Made by a program: the position numbers and the translations under genes
Shown: positions 1 through 10,320 of the stretch, in pieces
Layout: each line of letters opens with the position of its first letter
Position numbering within the stretch: the first letter of the stretch is position 1
NCBI RefSeq assembly: GCF_943788075.1
Contig: NZ_CALSOW010000001.1
Location: 41,128 to 105,127, forward strand
DNA length: 64,000 nucleotides
From: an uncultured Candidatus Pelagibacter sp.
Lineage (GTDB): Bacteria; Pseudomonadota; Alphaproteobacteria; Pelagibacterales; Pelagibacteraceae
Direction of reading: 5' to 3'
The notes under the pieces: model-generated
Seen by the model: only the letters and a program-made list of their open reading frames with translations
Told to the model about the DNA's origin: nothing
Database searches by the model: none

Positions 1-1
1 A

Positions 2-163
2 ACTTCGAAAAAAGAAGATGTAAAAAATAAAGATCTATGGATCGAACTTTATAATTTAAATAAAAATTTAAATGTTAAATGGAATTGGGTTAAAGCTCAT
101 GCCGGAAACATAATTAACGAAAAAGTTGACCTACTGGCCAAAAAAGCAGCAAGCTTAAACTAA
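2..163 (+). CDS. rnhA: Ribonuclease HI, C-terminal end (partial)
   Basis: Only the last 53 codons are inside the window; the gene enters from the left edge. RNase HI cuts the RNA strand of RNA-DNA hybrids in the cytoplasm. The visible part holds the family's C-terminal signature: WVKAHAG, where the His is the flexible catalytic-loop histidine, followed by NEKVDLLAKKA, whose Asp corresponds to the last metal-binding carboxylate. The stop at 161-163 overlaps the 3' end of the convergent peroxiredoxin gene by 9 bp, so there is no room for a terminator between them. The N-terminal catalytic residues cannot be checked here. Confidence 0.85.
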   Translation, partial: TSKKEDVKNKDLWIELYNLNKNLNVKWNWVKAHAGNIINEKVDLLAKKAASLN

Positions 164-640
164 TTCTAAAAAATTTTCGGCTGCTGAAATTTCACAAGAA
201 CCTGTATCTTTTTCTTCCTGTAATTTGACAACCTTCATATCATCAACTAGCATTGTGTATCTATTTGATCTAATACCTAGACCTCTTGCACTCTTATCTA
301 CATCTGCACCTATTGCCTTAGTAAAATTTAGAAAAGGATCTCCCATCATTAAAATTTTGCCACCTACCTTGTTCTCTTTTCCCCACGCATTCATTACAAA
401 TGGATCATTTACTGAAATACAAATAATTTGGTCAATTCCTTTTTCTTTATATTTTTCAAACATATTTACATATCCAGGCAAATGTTTTGCAGAACATACC
501 GAGGTATATGCACCTGGAAGACCAAATATTACTATTTTTTTATTTTTAAATAAATTTTCAATATTTTTTTTAACTGGCTCTCCATCTTCTAAAATAAAAA
601 CTTCAGAATTTGGTAGATTATCATTTTCTTTTATATTCAT
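155..640 (-). CDS. Peroxiredoxin (Prx5/AhpE-like thiol peroxidase)
   Basis: A 161-residue thioredoxin-fold peroxidase that reduces hydrogen peroxide and organic peroxides. The peroxidatic Cys49 lies in GLPGAYTSVCSAKH, the Prx5-type active site (usually PGAFTPTCS). A second Cys149 in TGSCEISAAENFL sits where atypical 2-Cys Prx5 and glutaredoxin-dependent enzymes carry their resolving cysteine. The start overlaps the thrC stop by one base (TAATG), so the two are translationally coupled, and this is the last gene of the cox-surf1-thrC operon. Many alphaproteobacteria have an M16 peptidase at this place, so a peroxiredoxin is a local variation. The physiological reductant cannot be told from sequence. 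Confidence 0.9.
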   Translation of the reverse strand: MNIKENDNLPNSEVFILEDGEPVKKNIENLFKNKKIVIFGLPGAYTSVCSAKHLPGYVNMFEKYKEKGIDQIICISVNDPFVMNAWGKENKVGGKILMMGDPFLNFTKAIGADVDKSARGLGIRSNRYTMLVDDMKVVKLQEEKDTGSCEISAAENFLELV

Positions 641-2019
641 TAAATTCTTTCTTTGATGTGTTTTTTTACTTCATCAACATTATTATCAATAATTTTATAG
701 TTTTCTTTTTCGTTCAAAATATACATTAGTTCTTTTGGCAATTCAGCATTTAAATCTATAGCATTTTTTATTGCATCAGGAAATTTACAAGGGTGAGCTG
801 TAGCTAAAACTATATTATTGCCACTTATATTCACTTTATCAAAAGCTCCATAGCCTATTGCACTATGAGGATCTAAAACTACGTTAAATTTTTTATAAAC
901 TAATTCAATAGTTTTTAAAATTTCATCTTCACTCATTTTAGAGGATAAAAAATTTGTATTAATTTTATCCAATTTTTCTTGGTCTATTTTATATTTTCCT
1001 TTTTCTTTAATATCATTCATTGCTTTAGCAGTTAGTGAGTCGTCACCATTATTTAGATCATAGATAAGTCTTTCAAAATTACTTGCGATTTGTATATCCA
1101 TACTTGGAGAAATGGTTTCTGCAACTTTTGCTACCTCATAACTTCCTCTTGAAATTGCTCTATGTAAAATATCATTTTGATTAGTTGCAACAATTAATTT
1201 GTTAATAGGAAGGCCCATTTTTTTCGCTAAGTATCCAGCGTAAACATCTCCAAAATTTCCTGTAGGAACTGAAAAATTTATAGGCGTATCTTTATCTTCT
1301 ATTAAAAAATAGCTATAAAAGTAATATACACTCTGTGCAATTATTCTTGCCCAATTAATAGAGTTCACTCCTGACATTTTAATTTCGTTTGAAAAGTTCT
1401 TGTCAGCAAACATTGATTTGACTAAATTTTGGCAATCATCAAAGTTCCCATTAATTGCAATATTGAATACATTCTCATCTTTTCCGGTTGTCATTAATTT
1501 TCTTTGAACTGATGAGACACGATTATGTGGATGAAGAACAAAAATATTAACATTCTTTTTACCCTTAATAGCATCAATTGCTGCTGCCCCAGTGTCTCCT
1601 GAAGTTGCTACAACAATATTAATTTTTTGATTTTCGTTATTAAGGTAATACTCATAAAAATTTCCTAAAAGTTGCATTGCAACATCTTTAAAAGCTAACG
1701 TAGGCCCATGAAACAACTCTAGCACAGATCTATCACCAACTTTTATAAGATTAACAACATTCTTTTTTCTAAAAACTGAATATGATTTATCAATGATATT
1801 ACTTAAATCATTTTCGCTCATGAAATCACCAATGAAAGTAGAGATAATTTTTTTTGCTAAATCGTTGTATTCAAGGTTTTTAAAACTACTAATTTCTGTT
1901 TCACTATATTTTCTTAGTGACTCCGGGATAAATAGACCACCATCATCTGCCAGTCCTTTTATAAAAACATCTTTAAATTCAAACGTTTTTTTATTATTTC
2001 TGGTGCTTATATATTTCAT
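640..2019 (-). CDS. thrC: Threonine synthase
   Basis: Converts O-phosphohomoserine to threonine with PLP, the last step of threonine synthesis. The 459 residues match the long type used by proteobacteria. The PLP lysine is K111 in FHGPTLAFKDVAMQ; the N-terminal YISTRNNKKTFEFKDVFIKGL is the usual start of this family, and ATSGDTGAAAI is the phosphate-binding region. The stop abuts peroxiredoxin through TAATG and the start lies one base from the SURF1 stop. A thrC downstream of the cytochrome oxidase genes is the common alphaproteobacterial arrangement and points to co-transcription rather than shared function. Confidence 0.96.
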   Translation of the reverse strand: MKYISTRNNKKTFEFKDVFIKGLADDGGLFIPESLRKYSETEISSFKNLEYNDLAKKIISTFIGDFMSENDLSNIIDKSYSVFRKKNVVNLIKVGDRSVLELFHGPTLAFKDVAMQLLGNFYEYYLNNENQKINIVVATSGDTGAAAIDAIKGKKNVNIFVLHPHNRVSSVQRKLMTTGKDENVFNIAINGNFDDCQNLVKSMFADKNFSNEIKMSGVNSINWARIIAQSVYYFYSYFLIEDKDTPINFSVPTGNFGDVYAGYLAKKMGLPINKLIVATNQNDILHRAISRGSYEVAKVAETISPSMDIQIASNFERLIYDLNNGDDSLTAKAMNDIKEKGKYKIDQEKLDKINTNFLSSKMSEDEILKTIELVYKKFNVVLDPHSAIGYGAFDKVNISGNNIVLATAHPCKFPDAIKNAIDLNAELPKELMYILNEKENYKIIDNNVDEVKKHIKERI

Positions 2020-2673
2020 CTAATAATTTTTTTTCCTAAAATATAAATATATTAAAAGAATTGAAATCGCCATTGAAAACCAAGTAATTGCATACTTTTT
2101 ATGGTTGTTTGAAATGTTAGATGTAATCACTTTGGGTTTGGGAGCTTTATAATCTCCATTTAAATATATTATATATTTAGAAAAATTTTTTCCAGTATAT
2201 GAAAAAATATCATCTCTATTTAAAGTAAACCAATAATTTTCATTAATATCATTATTGGGTTTAAATGAGTTTGCTTTTGATTGAGTTTTTAATGTTCCAA
2301 TTATACTATTTGTATCTAAAACGTTAATCTCTGCTTTATCCTTTTTGTCAAAGGGTATCCAACCTCTATTAATTAAATAATTTTCATTACCTATTAAAAT
2401 AGGATTAATTACTTCAAATCCAGGTTTTCCACTATCATTTAAATTATATAAATAAATTTGCTTATCAAAATCAACTGTACCTGAAGTTGTTATTCTCAAA
2501 TAATTTTTCTTATTTGATTTTGACAGTTCAACTGGATCTTTTTTTAAAGAATTATTAATTTCTGATATTAAATTTAATTTCCAATCTAATCTGTAAAGTT
2601 GCCAAGAACCTAATGATACTAAAACTAAAATAATGAAATAGACAAAAACTGAAAATAGAAACTTGTTCTTCAA
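2020..2673 (-). CDS. SURF1-family cytochrome oxidase assembly protein
   Basis: SURF1/Shy1 helps insert heme a into subunit I of aa3 oxidase at the inner membrane. The 217-residue protein has the expected shape: one N-terminal transmembrane helix (about residues 7-24) running into the hallmark LGSWQLYRLDWK, a periplasmic domain with NRGWIPFDK, and a second helix near the C-terminus (about 193-212). It sits between coxC (10 bp upstream) and thrC, the standard place in alphaproteobacteria. The length is slightly below the usual 230-250. Confidence 0.92.
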   Translation of the reverse strand: MKNKFLFSVFVYFIILVLVSLGSWQLYRLDWKLNLISEINNSLKKDPVELSKSNKKNYLRITTSGTVDFDKQIYLYNLNDSGKPGFEVINPILIGNENYLINRGWIPFDKKDKAEINVLDTNSIIGTLKTQSKANSFKPNNDINENYWFTLNRDDIFSYTGKNFSKYIIYLNGDYKAPKPKVITSNISNNHKKYAITWFSMAISILLIYLYFRKKNY

Positions 2674-2683
2674 GAGTTAATTA

Positions 2684-3472
2684 TTAACTTCCCCAAACAT
2701 ATATTGCAGCAAATAAGAAAAGCCAAACAACATCTACAAAATGCCAGTACCATGCAGCTGCCTCAAATCCAAAATGATGCTCTTTTGTAAAATGTCCTTT
2801 TTTAGCTCTAGCTAAACACACTGCTAAAAATATTGTTCCAATGATAACATGAAACCCGTGAAAACCTGTTGCCATATAAAATACAGCTCCATAAATATGG
2901 CCAGAATAATCAAAAGTAGCATGATGATATTCATAAGCTTGAAGTAAAGTAAAAAAGAAGCCTAAAATAACTGTTAGCGTTAAACCTTGAATAAATCCTT
3001 TTCTATCACCTTCTATCAACGAATGATGTGACCAAGTCACTGTTGTTCCAGAAAGCAGCAAAACAAGTGTGTTTATTAATGGAATATCCCAAGGATCAAA
3101 AGTTTCTATATCTTTTGGTGGCCAAACGTTTCCAACAAATTCATTTGGGAACAAACTTATGTCAAAGTATGCCCAGAACCATGCAACAAAGAACATTACC
3201 TCTGATGCAATAAATAAAGTCATTCCATATCTGTGATGAATTTGAACAACAGGTGTGTGATGACCTTGATGCTCTGCTTCTATTACAACATCCCTAAACC
3301 ACATGTACGCACCATATAAAACTAACGCTAGGCCAAGGTACATACCCCATGAAACATCGTTATGCATATAAAATATTGTTCCAATTGCTAATACTAAGCA
3401 AGAGAATGAAACATAAATAGGCCAAGGACTTGGGTCTACTAAGTGGTAATCGTGTTTTTTTTCAGCTGACAT
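2684..3472 (-). CDS. ctaE: Cytochrome c oxidase subunit III
   Basis: Subunit III of the aa3-type terminal oxidase, which stabilises the catalytic core and the D-channel. The 262-residue protein has about seven hydrophobic helices. The N-terminal HDYHLVDPSPWPIY and the C-terminal WYWHFVDVVWLFLFAAIYVWGS are typical Cox3 segments. The family-conserved stretches SEVMFFVAWFWA, TGFHGFHVIIGT and TVTWSHH are all present. It lies 10 bp downstream of ctaG and 10 bp upstream of the SURF1 gene, in one operon with the other oxidase genes. Confidence 0.97.
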   Translation of the reverse strand: MSAEKKHDYHLVDPSPWPIYVSFSCLVLAIGTIFYMHNDVSWGMYLGLALVLYGAYMWFRDVVIEAEHQGHHTPVVQIHHRYGMTLFIASEVMFFVAWFWAYFDISLFPNEFVGNVWPPKDIETFDPWDIPLINTLVLLLSGTTVTWSHHSLIEGDRKGFIQGLTLTVILGFFFTLLQAYEYHHATFDYSGHIYGAVFYMATGFHGFHVIIGTIFLAVCLARAKKGHFTKEHHFGFEAAAWYWHFVDVVWLFLFAAIYVWGS

Positions 3473-3481
3473 TTTTCGTGA

Positions 3482-4015
3482 TTATGATTGTTTATAGTAA
3501 TCTGTCGAGAAAAAAGTGTACGACATAGTTACATCTTGTAGATTTTTTGTAGTTGGATCATTCACAAGTTCAGGATCTAAATAAAAAGTCATCACGTAGG
3601 TAGCCTTCTCACCAGCTTTAAGAGCTTGTTTTTCAAAACAAAAGCAACCTAATTTACTGTAGTATTTACCAAAACTTGCTGGTGAAACATTAAAACTTGC
3701 CACTCCATAAGTCGTGTCATCGCCATAATTTTCAACTTCAAACTCTATTCTATTAACTTGACCAACTTTAACATCAATCACATTCGATTTAGCTTTAAAA
3801 TCCCAAGTAAGATTATTCACATTGGTATCAAATCTAACACTTACAACCTTATCTAGTACAATATTTGGAGCTTCTTTAGATACTTGTGTTGTTCCACCGA
3901 AGCCTGTTATTCGACAAAACATGTCATAAAGCGGAACTGCTGCAAAAGAAAGACCAAGCATTAGAAAAAAAATTCCTCCTAGCAGAACTGGTGTTAAAGT
4001 TTTTTTCTTCATCAT
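3482..4015 (-). CDS. ctaG: Cytochrome c oxidase assembly protein CtaG/Cox11
   Basis: Copper chaperone that delivers Cu(B) to subunit I. The 177 residues comprise a single N-terminal membrane anchor (about residues 9-30) with a periplasmic immunoglobulin-like domain. The copper-binding pair is visible in KLGCFCFEKQ, the diagnostic CFCF motif. MFCRITGFGGTTQ near the anchor is also a family signature. The start codon is embedded in the stop of the small CoxF-like gene (ATGA, 4-bp overlap), which supports the ATG at 4015 rather than the next Met codon. Confidence 0.96.
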   Translation of the reverse strand: MMKKKTLTPVLLGGIFFLMLGLSFAAVPLYDMFCRITGFGGTTQVSKEAPNIVLDKVVSVRFDTNVNNLTWDFKAKSNVIDVKVGQVNRIEFEVENYGDDTTYGVASFNVSPASFGKYYSKLGCFCFEKQALKAGEKATYVMTFYLDPELVNDPTTKNLQDVTMSYTFFSTDYYKQS

Positions 4016-4137
4016 ATTTGCCTATCAAAAACTCCCACATTATAAAGAGTGAAAAAAAATAAAAAAACCATAAATGCCAATATTGCTACTGCAGTTAAAA
4101 TGTTTTTCTTTTTAGTTTTTTTGTCAGGTATCATCAT
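4012..4137 (-). CDS. Small CoxF-like membrane protein of the cox operon
   Basis: A 41-residue open frame between ctaB and ctaG, starting MMIPDKKTKKKN and continuing into one hydrophobic helix (about residues 13-33), then a short tail ending VGVFDRQI. A Lys-rich cytoplasmic start, a single helix and this exact position match the small CoxF protein of alphaproteobacterial ctaCDB-coxF-ctaG operons, which has an accessory role in oxidase biogenesis. The start overlaps the ctaB stop by 4 bp (ATGA) and the stop overlaps the ctaG start by 4 bp, so it is coupled on both sides, which argues that it is a real gene. The sequence is too short for firm family proof. Confidence 0.75.
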   Translation of the reverse strand: MMIPDKKTKKKNILTAVAILAFMVFLFFFTLYNVGVFDRQI

Positions 4138-5045
4138 AAGATTTTATCTATTAAAAAAAGAACAAATATCATAAATAAATATAAAATTGAATATCCAAAT
4201 ATAGTTTTTGCTTTCTTTGCATTAAATTTATTTTTTTTAAAGTTGTAAAGTTCAAAACATAAATAATTATAATATAAAGTTAAAATTAAAGATGGAATTA
4301 AAAATACCAAACTAACAAAACCAATTGAGTAAGGTAAAACAATCACAGGAAGCATGATTAGTGAATATATAAATATATTTAATTTTGTACTTTCTACTCC
4401 ATTTGTTAAAGGAAGCATTGGTATTTTAGCTTTTTTATAATCATCTGATTTATATAAGCTCAATGCCCAAAAATGAGATGGAGTCCAAAAGAAAATTATT
4501 AAAAAAAATGTAATTGGTTCTAATGAAAGAGAATTTGTTGCTATAGTCCAGCCTATAACTGGAGGTAAAGCACCTGCGGCACCACCAATAACTATGTTTT
4601 GTGGTGTTTTTCTCTTTAGCCAGATTGTGTAAACAAGCACATAAAATAAAATAGTAAACAGCAATAAACCTGCCGATATTCTATTAGCAAAAAAATCTAG
4701 AGCAATTACTGAAAATATTGAAAGTGTAATTCCAAAAACCAAAGCTTGGTTTCTATTAACTTTTCCTGTTGGTATTGGTCTTAAACATGTTCTGGTCATT
4801 AATGCATCTAGATCAGACTCATACCACATATTTAATGCACCAGCAGCGCCAGCACCAATTGATACTAGTATAATTCCAACAATAGCCTCTTTTGTTGGAA
4901 CAATGTTTGGTGCCATTAATAAACCAACAGCACACGTAAAGATAACTAACGACATTACTCTTGGCTTCATTAGTTTAAAAAGTTCAGAAAAATTAAAAAC
5001 GTCTTCCTGACTTAAGTTTCTATTCTTTAATTTAGACTTAATCAT
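4134..5045 (-). CDS. ctaB: Protoheme IX farnesyltransferase (heme O synthase)
   Basis: UbiA-superfamily membrane enzyme that adds a farnesyl group to heme B, giving heme O for the aa3 oxidase. The 303-residue protein has about nine hydrophobic helices. The first Asp-rich motif is seen as NMWYESDLDALMTRT followed by RPIPTGKV, a heme O synthase signature; FFWTPSHFWALSL and YKKAKIPMLP follow in the order expected. It lies between coxA and the CoxF-like gene in the oxidase operon. Confidence 0.96.
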   Translation of the reverse strand: MIKSKLKNRNLSQEDVFNFSELFKLMKPRVMSLVIFTCAVGLLMAPNIVPTKEAIVGIILVSIGAGAAGALNMWYESDLDALMTRTCLRPIPTGKVNRNQALVFGITLSIFSVIALDFFANRISAGLLLFTILFYVLVYTIWLKRKTPQNIVIGGAAGALPPVIGWTIATNSLSLEPITFFLIIFFWTPSHFWALSLYKSDDYKKAKIPMLPLTNGVESTKLNIFIYSLIMLPVIVLPYSIGFVSLVFLIPSLILTLYYNYLCFELYNFKKNKFNAKKAKTIFGYSILYLFMIFVLFLIDKIL

Positions 5046-5074
5046 TAATTCTCAGTTTAAAAATCTAAAAATTA

Positions 5075-7526
<2,452 letters not shown>

Positions 7527-7586
7527 TTTTAGACACTATATAGATCGTCTTTTAAAAAATTACACTTTAGTTTTCGCGACAAAATA

Positions 7587-8289
7587 TCAATTAATGGCGT
7601 AATTTATGATCGATATAGCAGAAATTACTGCCGTTTCTGATCTCAAAATGTTTTCATTAATTTTTATAGGCTGAACCCCTTTATAATTTAAGAATCTCTT
7701 GTCTTTCATTCTCTGAAAAATCTCCTTCAGGGCCAATAATTACACATGTAGGATTTGATGTACAGTCTTCTTTAGATCAATTTTATTATTAGAGGCATTA
7801 AGATCTGTAAATATCAAGTCCATATCTTTTATCTAAAAAATTTTCTAAGTTTGTGAGCTCTTCAATATCTAGGGACTTGATTCTATTAGATTGTTCAGCT
7901 GCTTCTATAATAACTTTTTCTAATCTCTCTTTATTTATTTTTCTAACAATTGTTCGATCAAAAATAATAGGTAAAAATTTTGTAACTCCTAATTCAGTTG
8001 CTTTTTGAATCATAAAGTTAAAGTAATTCGATTTAATTGGTGAGAAAGCTAACCACAACTCTTTAAAATTCTCTTTTTGTCTTAATTGTTTTGTAACATT
8101 AAACTCAACAATACTTTTTGAAATACCTAAAATTTTTGCTTCCCACTCACCACTTTCATTAAATAAAGAGAAAACTTCATTTTCTTTAATTCTCATAACC
8201 TTACTTACATAATGAGATTGTGATTTATCAAGTGTGGAAGTTAAATTAAGTGATAAACTTTCACGATAAAATAATCTAATATTACTCAT
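7587..8289 (-). CDS. rsmE: 16S rRNA (uracil-1498-N3)-methyltransferase RsmE, frame broken three times
   Basis: SPOUT-family enzyme that methylates U1498 of 16S rRNA with SAM. Translation starts at 8289 with MSNIRLFYRESL and runs to about 7810; the gene then continues in two other frames. Shifts lie near 7810-7822 (one extra base), 7752-7760 (one missing) and 7683-7690 (one extra). Past them the diagnostic C-terminus is readable: CVIIGPEGDFSENE (the SPOUT SAM knot) and ENILRSETAVISAISI. Correcting the indels gives about 233 residues, a normal RsmE length. The start lies 16 bp from the divergent dehalogenase. The breaks look like sequence errors. Confidence 0.85.
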
Positions 8290-8305
8290 TAAGATAAGTT
8301 TAATT

Positions 8306-8978
8306 ATGAAAAATATTAAAGCAATAATTTTTGATGCATACGGAACTTTATTTGATGTCAATTCAGCTGCAGAGAAATGTAAAGATAAAATTGGTGATAA
8401 GTGGGAAGGTTTTGCAAATTACTGGAGAACTACTCAACTAGAATATACTTGGCTTAGAAGTTTAATGAAAAGACACAAAGATTTTTGGCAAATAACTGAA
8501 GATAGTTTGGATAAATCTATGAAAGCATTTGAGATAGACTCTTCAATGAGAAATGAACTATTAGATCTTTATAAAATTCTATCTCCATTTTCTGAAGTAC
8601 CAGAAGTTTTAAAAAAACTTAAAGAGAAAAATTTAAAACTTGCAATTCTTTCAAATGGTACACCTGCCCTTCTTAATGAATTAGTTAAAAGATAATAATT
8701 TAGATAATCTATTTGATGATCTTTTTTCAATAGAAGAAGTTGGCATTTATAAACCAGACTCTAAAGTTTACGATATGCCAATTAAAAAATATAATATTCA
8801 AAAAAATGAAGTTGCTTTTTTAAGTGCTAACACTTGGGATGTATCAGGTGGTGGAAATTATGGTTATAATTCTATTTGGGTAAACAGAAATAATAATATT
8901 TTTGATAATCTTGATTACAAACCAAAGTTAGAAATCAAAAACTTAAAAGATCTGCTACCCAATATAAATTCTAATTAA
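8306..8978 (+). CDS. Haloacid dehalogenase type II, frameshifted
   Basis: HAD-superfamily hydrolase of the L-2-haloacid dehalogenase subgroup. The nucleophile is the Asp in FDAYGTLFDV near the N-terminus; ILSNGTPALL, IYKPDSKVY and LSANTWDVSGGGNYGY follow, matching the type II motifs SNG, K and SSNAWDATGA in order. An extra base near 8691-8694 ends the first frame early; the second frame resumes with NNLDNLFDDLFSIEEVG. The corrected length is about 223 residues, the usual size. True substrates of marine members are uncertain: haloacids are known for the family, but small phosphate or glycolate-like acids are possible. It is divergent from rsmE and convergent with bhmT. Confidence 0.85.
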
Positions 8979-8980
8979 AA

Positions 8981-10039
8981 TTAAGCCTTGTCTCCATAGT
9001 CCGTCATATGTTTTGGAATTCTTTTATTTTTTCCATACATAAAATGATTTTCCATGTTCTCTCTGTATTTACTTGCAGGCACTTTTAGACCAACGGACTC
9101 TGCTACTTCTCTTATTAACATTGGGTTAGCACCACAACAAACACCAAGATATGTATGCCTAAAATATTTGACCATTTTGCAAATTGACCTATTTCATATC
9201 TATTACAAAAATGTGGATCTAGAGCTGTTGGAAATGTTCTTCCATGCGGCGAAGGACAACCACAATCATCTCTATCAGGTAAATTAAAAAAAGTTGGAAA
9301 CTTTTCATTTGTTCTATATGGAATTGGTAAAGCACCAACATGACATTTAACTGCTTTTCTAATCTCTTTTAAGAATGGCAACATTGTTGCTGGACCTCTA
9401 AAACAATTTAAACCAACTACATCTGCTCCTCTTTGCTCCAACTCTTTACATGTATCAACTACTGACATGCCATCTCTCATTTTATTTTCACCCATTGGAG
9501 ATATGGTTAGCACTGTTGGAAGATTAGCTTTTTTCATGACTTCAAGAGCCTTAAAAGCCTCTTCAGCATAATAAAAAGTTTCACCAATTAACATATCTGC
9601 ACCTTCATCAACAGCCCAACCAATCATTTCTGAAAACATGCTTTCAACTTCTTTTTGAGCTTGCTTATCATCTTCTTTCCAAATGTTGAGTTAGAAATAT
9701 TTCCTGCCATTAAATTTGGCTGAGATCCTTTAGGCGTATCTAAAGCAACTTTTTTTGCTATTTTTAAAGCAGATCTATTCAGTGGTTCTAATAATCTTCT
9801 TTACCTATAACTCTCATCTTTTCTCTATGACCATTATAAGTAAATGCTTCAACTATATCTGATCCTGCATGTTGAAATTCTCTATGTAAATTTTCAAGAA
9901 CCTCTGGATGATCTAGAGAAACCATTGGCACAAATTCACCAGATGCCATGTATCCTCGTCTTTCAATTTCAAATAAAAAACCTTCAGCACAAATTACAGG
10001 TCCTTTATCCAATCTTTCATTAAGTATATTTTTTGTCAT
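8981..10039 (-). CDS. bhmT: Betaine-homocysteine S-methyltransferase, frame broken three times
   Basis: Zinc enzyme that moves a methyl group from glycine betaine (or a similar donor) to homocysteine, remaking methionine. The zinc cysteines are visible in GLNCFRGPA and GVCCGANP. MTKNILNERL at 10039 is the start, with Shine-Dalgarno GGAG at 10045-10048. Three single-base deletions (near 9790, 9685 and 9150) split the frame; correction gives about 353 residues. The assignment to bhmT rather than another homocysteine methyltransferase rests on the family motifs and on the SAM-II plus SAM-V leader upstream, the known Pelagibacter bhmT arrangement. Confidence 0.88.
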
Positions 10040-10043
10040 TTTT

Positions 10044-10110
10044 TCTCCAAGTTAATGGAGAAAAGAAACTAATTTAAAACTAAGAGGATAAAAAATTAGT
10101 TCTTCTCTCC
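10044..10110 (-). promoter_or_regulatory. Relay hairpins between SAM-V and the bhmT ribosome-binding site
   Basis: Between the SAM-V motif and bhmT lies an 18-base arm (10110-10093, begins GGAGAG) complementary to 10075-10057 (ends TCTCC), apart from one bulge and a G-U pair. The same TCTCC (10061-10057) is also complementary to the bhmT Shine-Dalgarno GGAGA at 10048-10044 across a short loop. The two pairings exclude each other. The upstream arm includes the GGAG that SAM-V would occupy, so ligand binding could release TCTCC to mask the real ribosome-binding site. The pairings are read directly; the switching is inference. Confidence 0.5.
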
Positions 10111-10163
10111 TTTTTAGTGCTTAAGCAAATGCTGGGTGCACAATAAGGTTCAAATACCCGGTT
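10105..10163 (-). ncRNA. SAM-V riboswitch aptamer
   Basis: The bhmT leader contains the SAM-V-like core TTTGAACC (10155-10148), TTGTGC and TTGCTTAAGCAC, then AAAAAGGAG. A GGGT/ACCC helix encloses the first loop; GTGC pairs with GCAC and CCTT with AAGG to form a pseudoknot that takes up the AAGGAG. SAM-V is known from marine alphaproteobacteria, where it acts on translation, often downstream of a SAM-II element in front of bhmT. Here the AAGGAG lies about 70 bases upstream of the bhmT start, with no start codon close to it. Confidence 0.8.
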
Positions 10164-10182
10164 TTAGTTTTGAGAAAATTTC

Positions 10183-10211
10183 AAAAAAAAACCACCGGCT
10201 AAAGCGGTGGT
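10183..10211 (-). terminator. Intrinsic terminator between SAM-II and SAM-V
   Basis: Stem ACCACCG / CGGTGGT (10211-10205 with 10197-10191), loop CTTTAGC, then eight T residues on the minus strand. The loop and adjoining stem bases, CGCTTTAGC, are exactly complementary to GCTAAAGCG at the 3' end of the SAM-II aptamer. That 9-bp antiterminator would compete with both aptamer and terminator, giving SAM-induced termination. Confidence 0.88.
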
Positions 10212-10222
10212 TGAAGTGTTCG

Positions 10223-10276
10223 TCGCTTTAGCAGGATTTATTAAAGCGCTCTGCAATTTAACTTAAATCAGCGCTA
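10223..10276 (-). ncRNA. SAM-II riboswitch aptamer
   Basis: On the minus strand the leader begins AGCGCTGATTTAAG, continues with TTGCAGAGCGCTTTAATAAA and ends CCTGCTAAAGCG, which matches the SAM-II consensus. AGCGCT pairs with the second AGCGCT (P1) and GCAG with CTGC (P2), giving the SAM-II pseudoknot. The aptamer starts almost at the expected transcription start and is followed by a terminator that shares its 3' strand, so it should act on transcription of bhmT. Confidence 0.9.
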
Positions 10277-10280
10277 AACA

Positions 10281-10309
10281 ATTTAACCATAAATCAATTA
10301 GACTGTCAA
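10281..10309 (-). promoter_or_regulatory. Sigma-70 promoter of the bhmT leader
   Basis: TTGACA (10309-10304), a 17-bp spacer, then TTAAAT (10286-10281) on the minus strand. The -35 box is perfect; the -10 box matches 4 of 6 positions. Transcription would begin around 10275, where the SAM-II aptamer begins. It lies just downstream of the hxlR-type gene, so bhmT is its own unit. Confidence 0.7.
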
Positions 10310-10320
10310 AAGAATAAATT

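Noticed and set aside
7587..8289. rsmE and the other broken genes as pseudogenes or programmed frameshifts
   Set aside because: No slippery site with a downstream structure is shared among them, indels are of both signs, and several affected genes are essential. Sequence error fits better.
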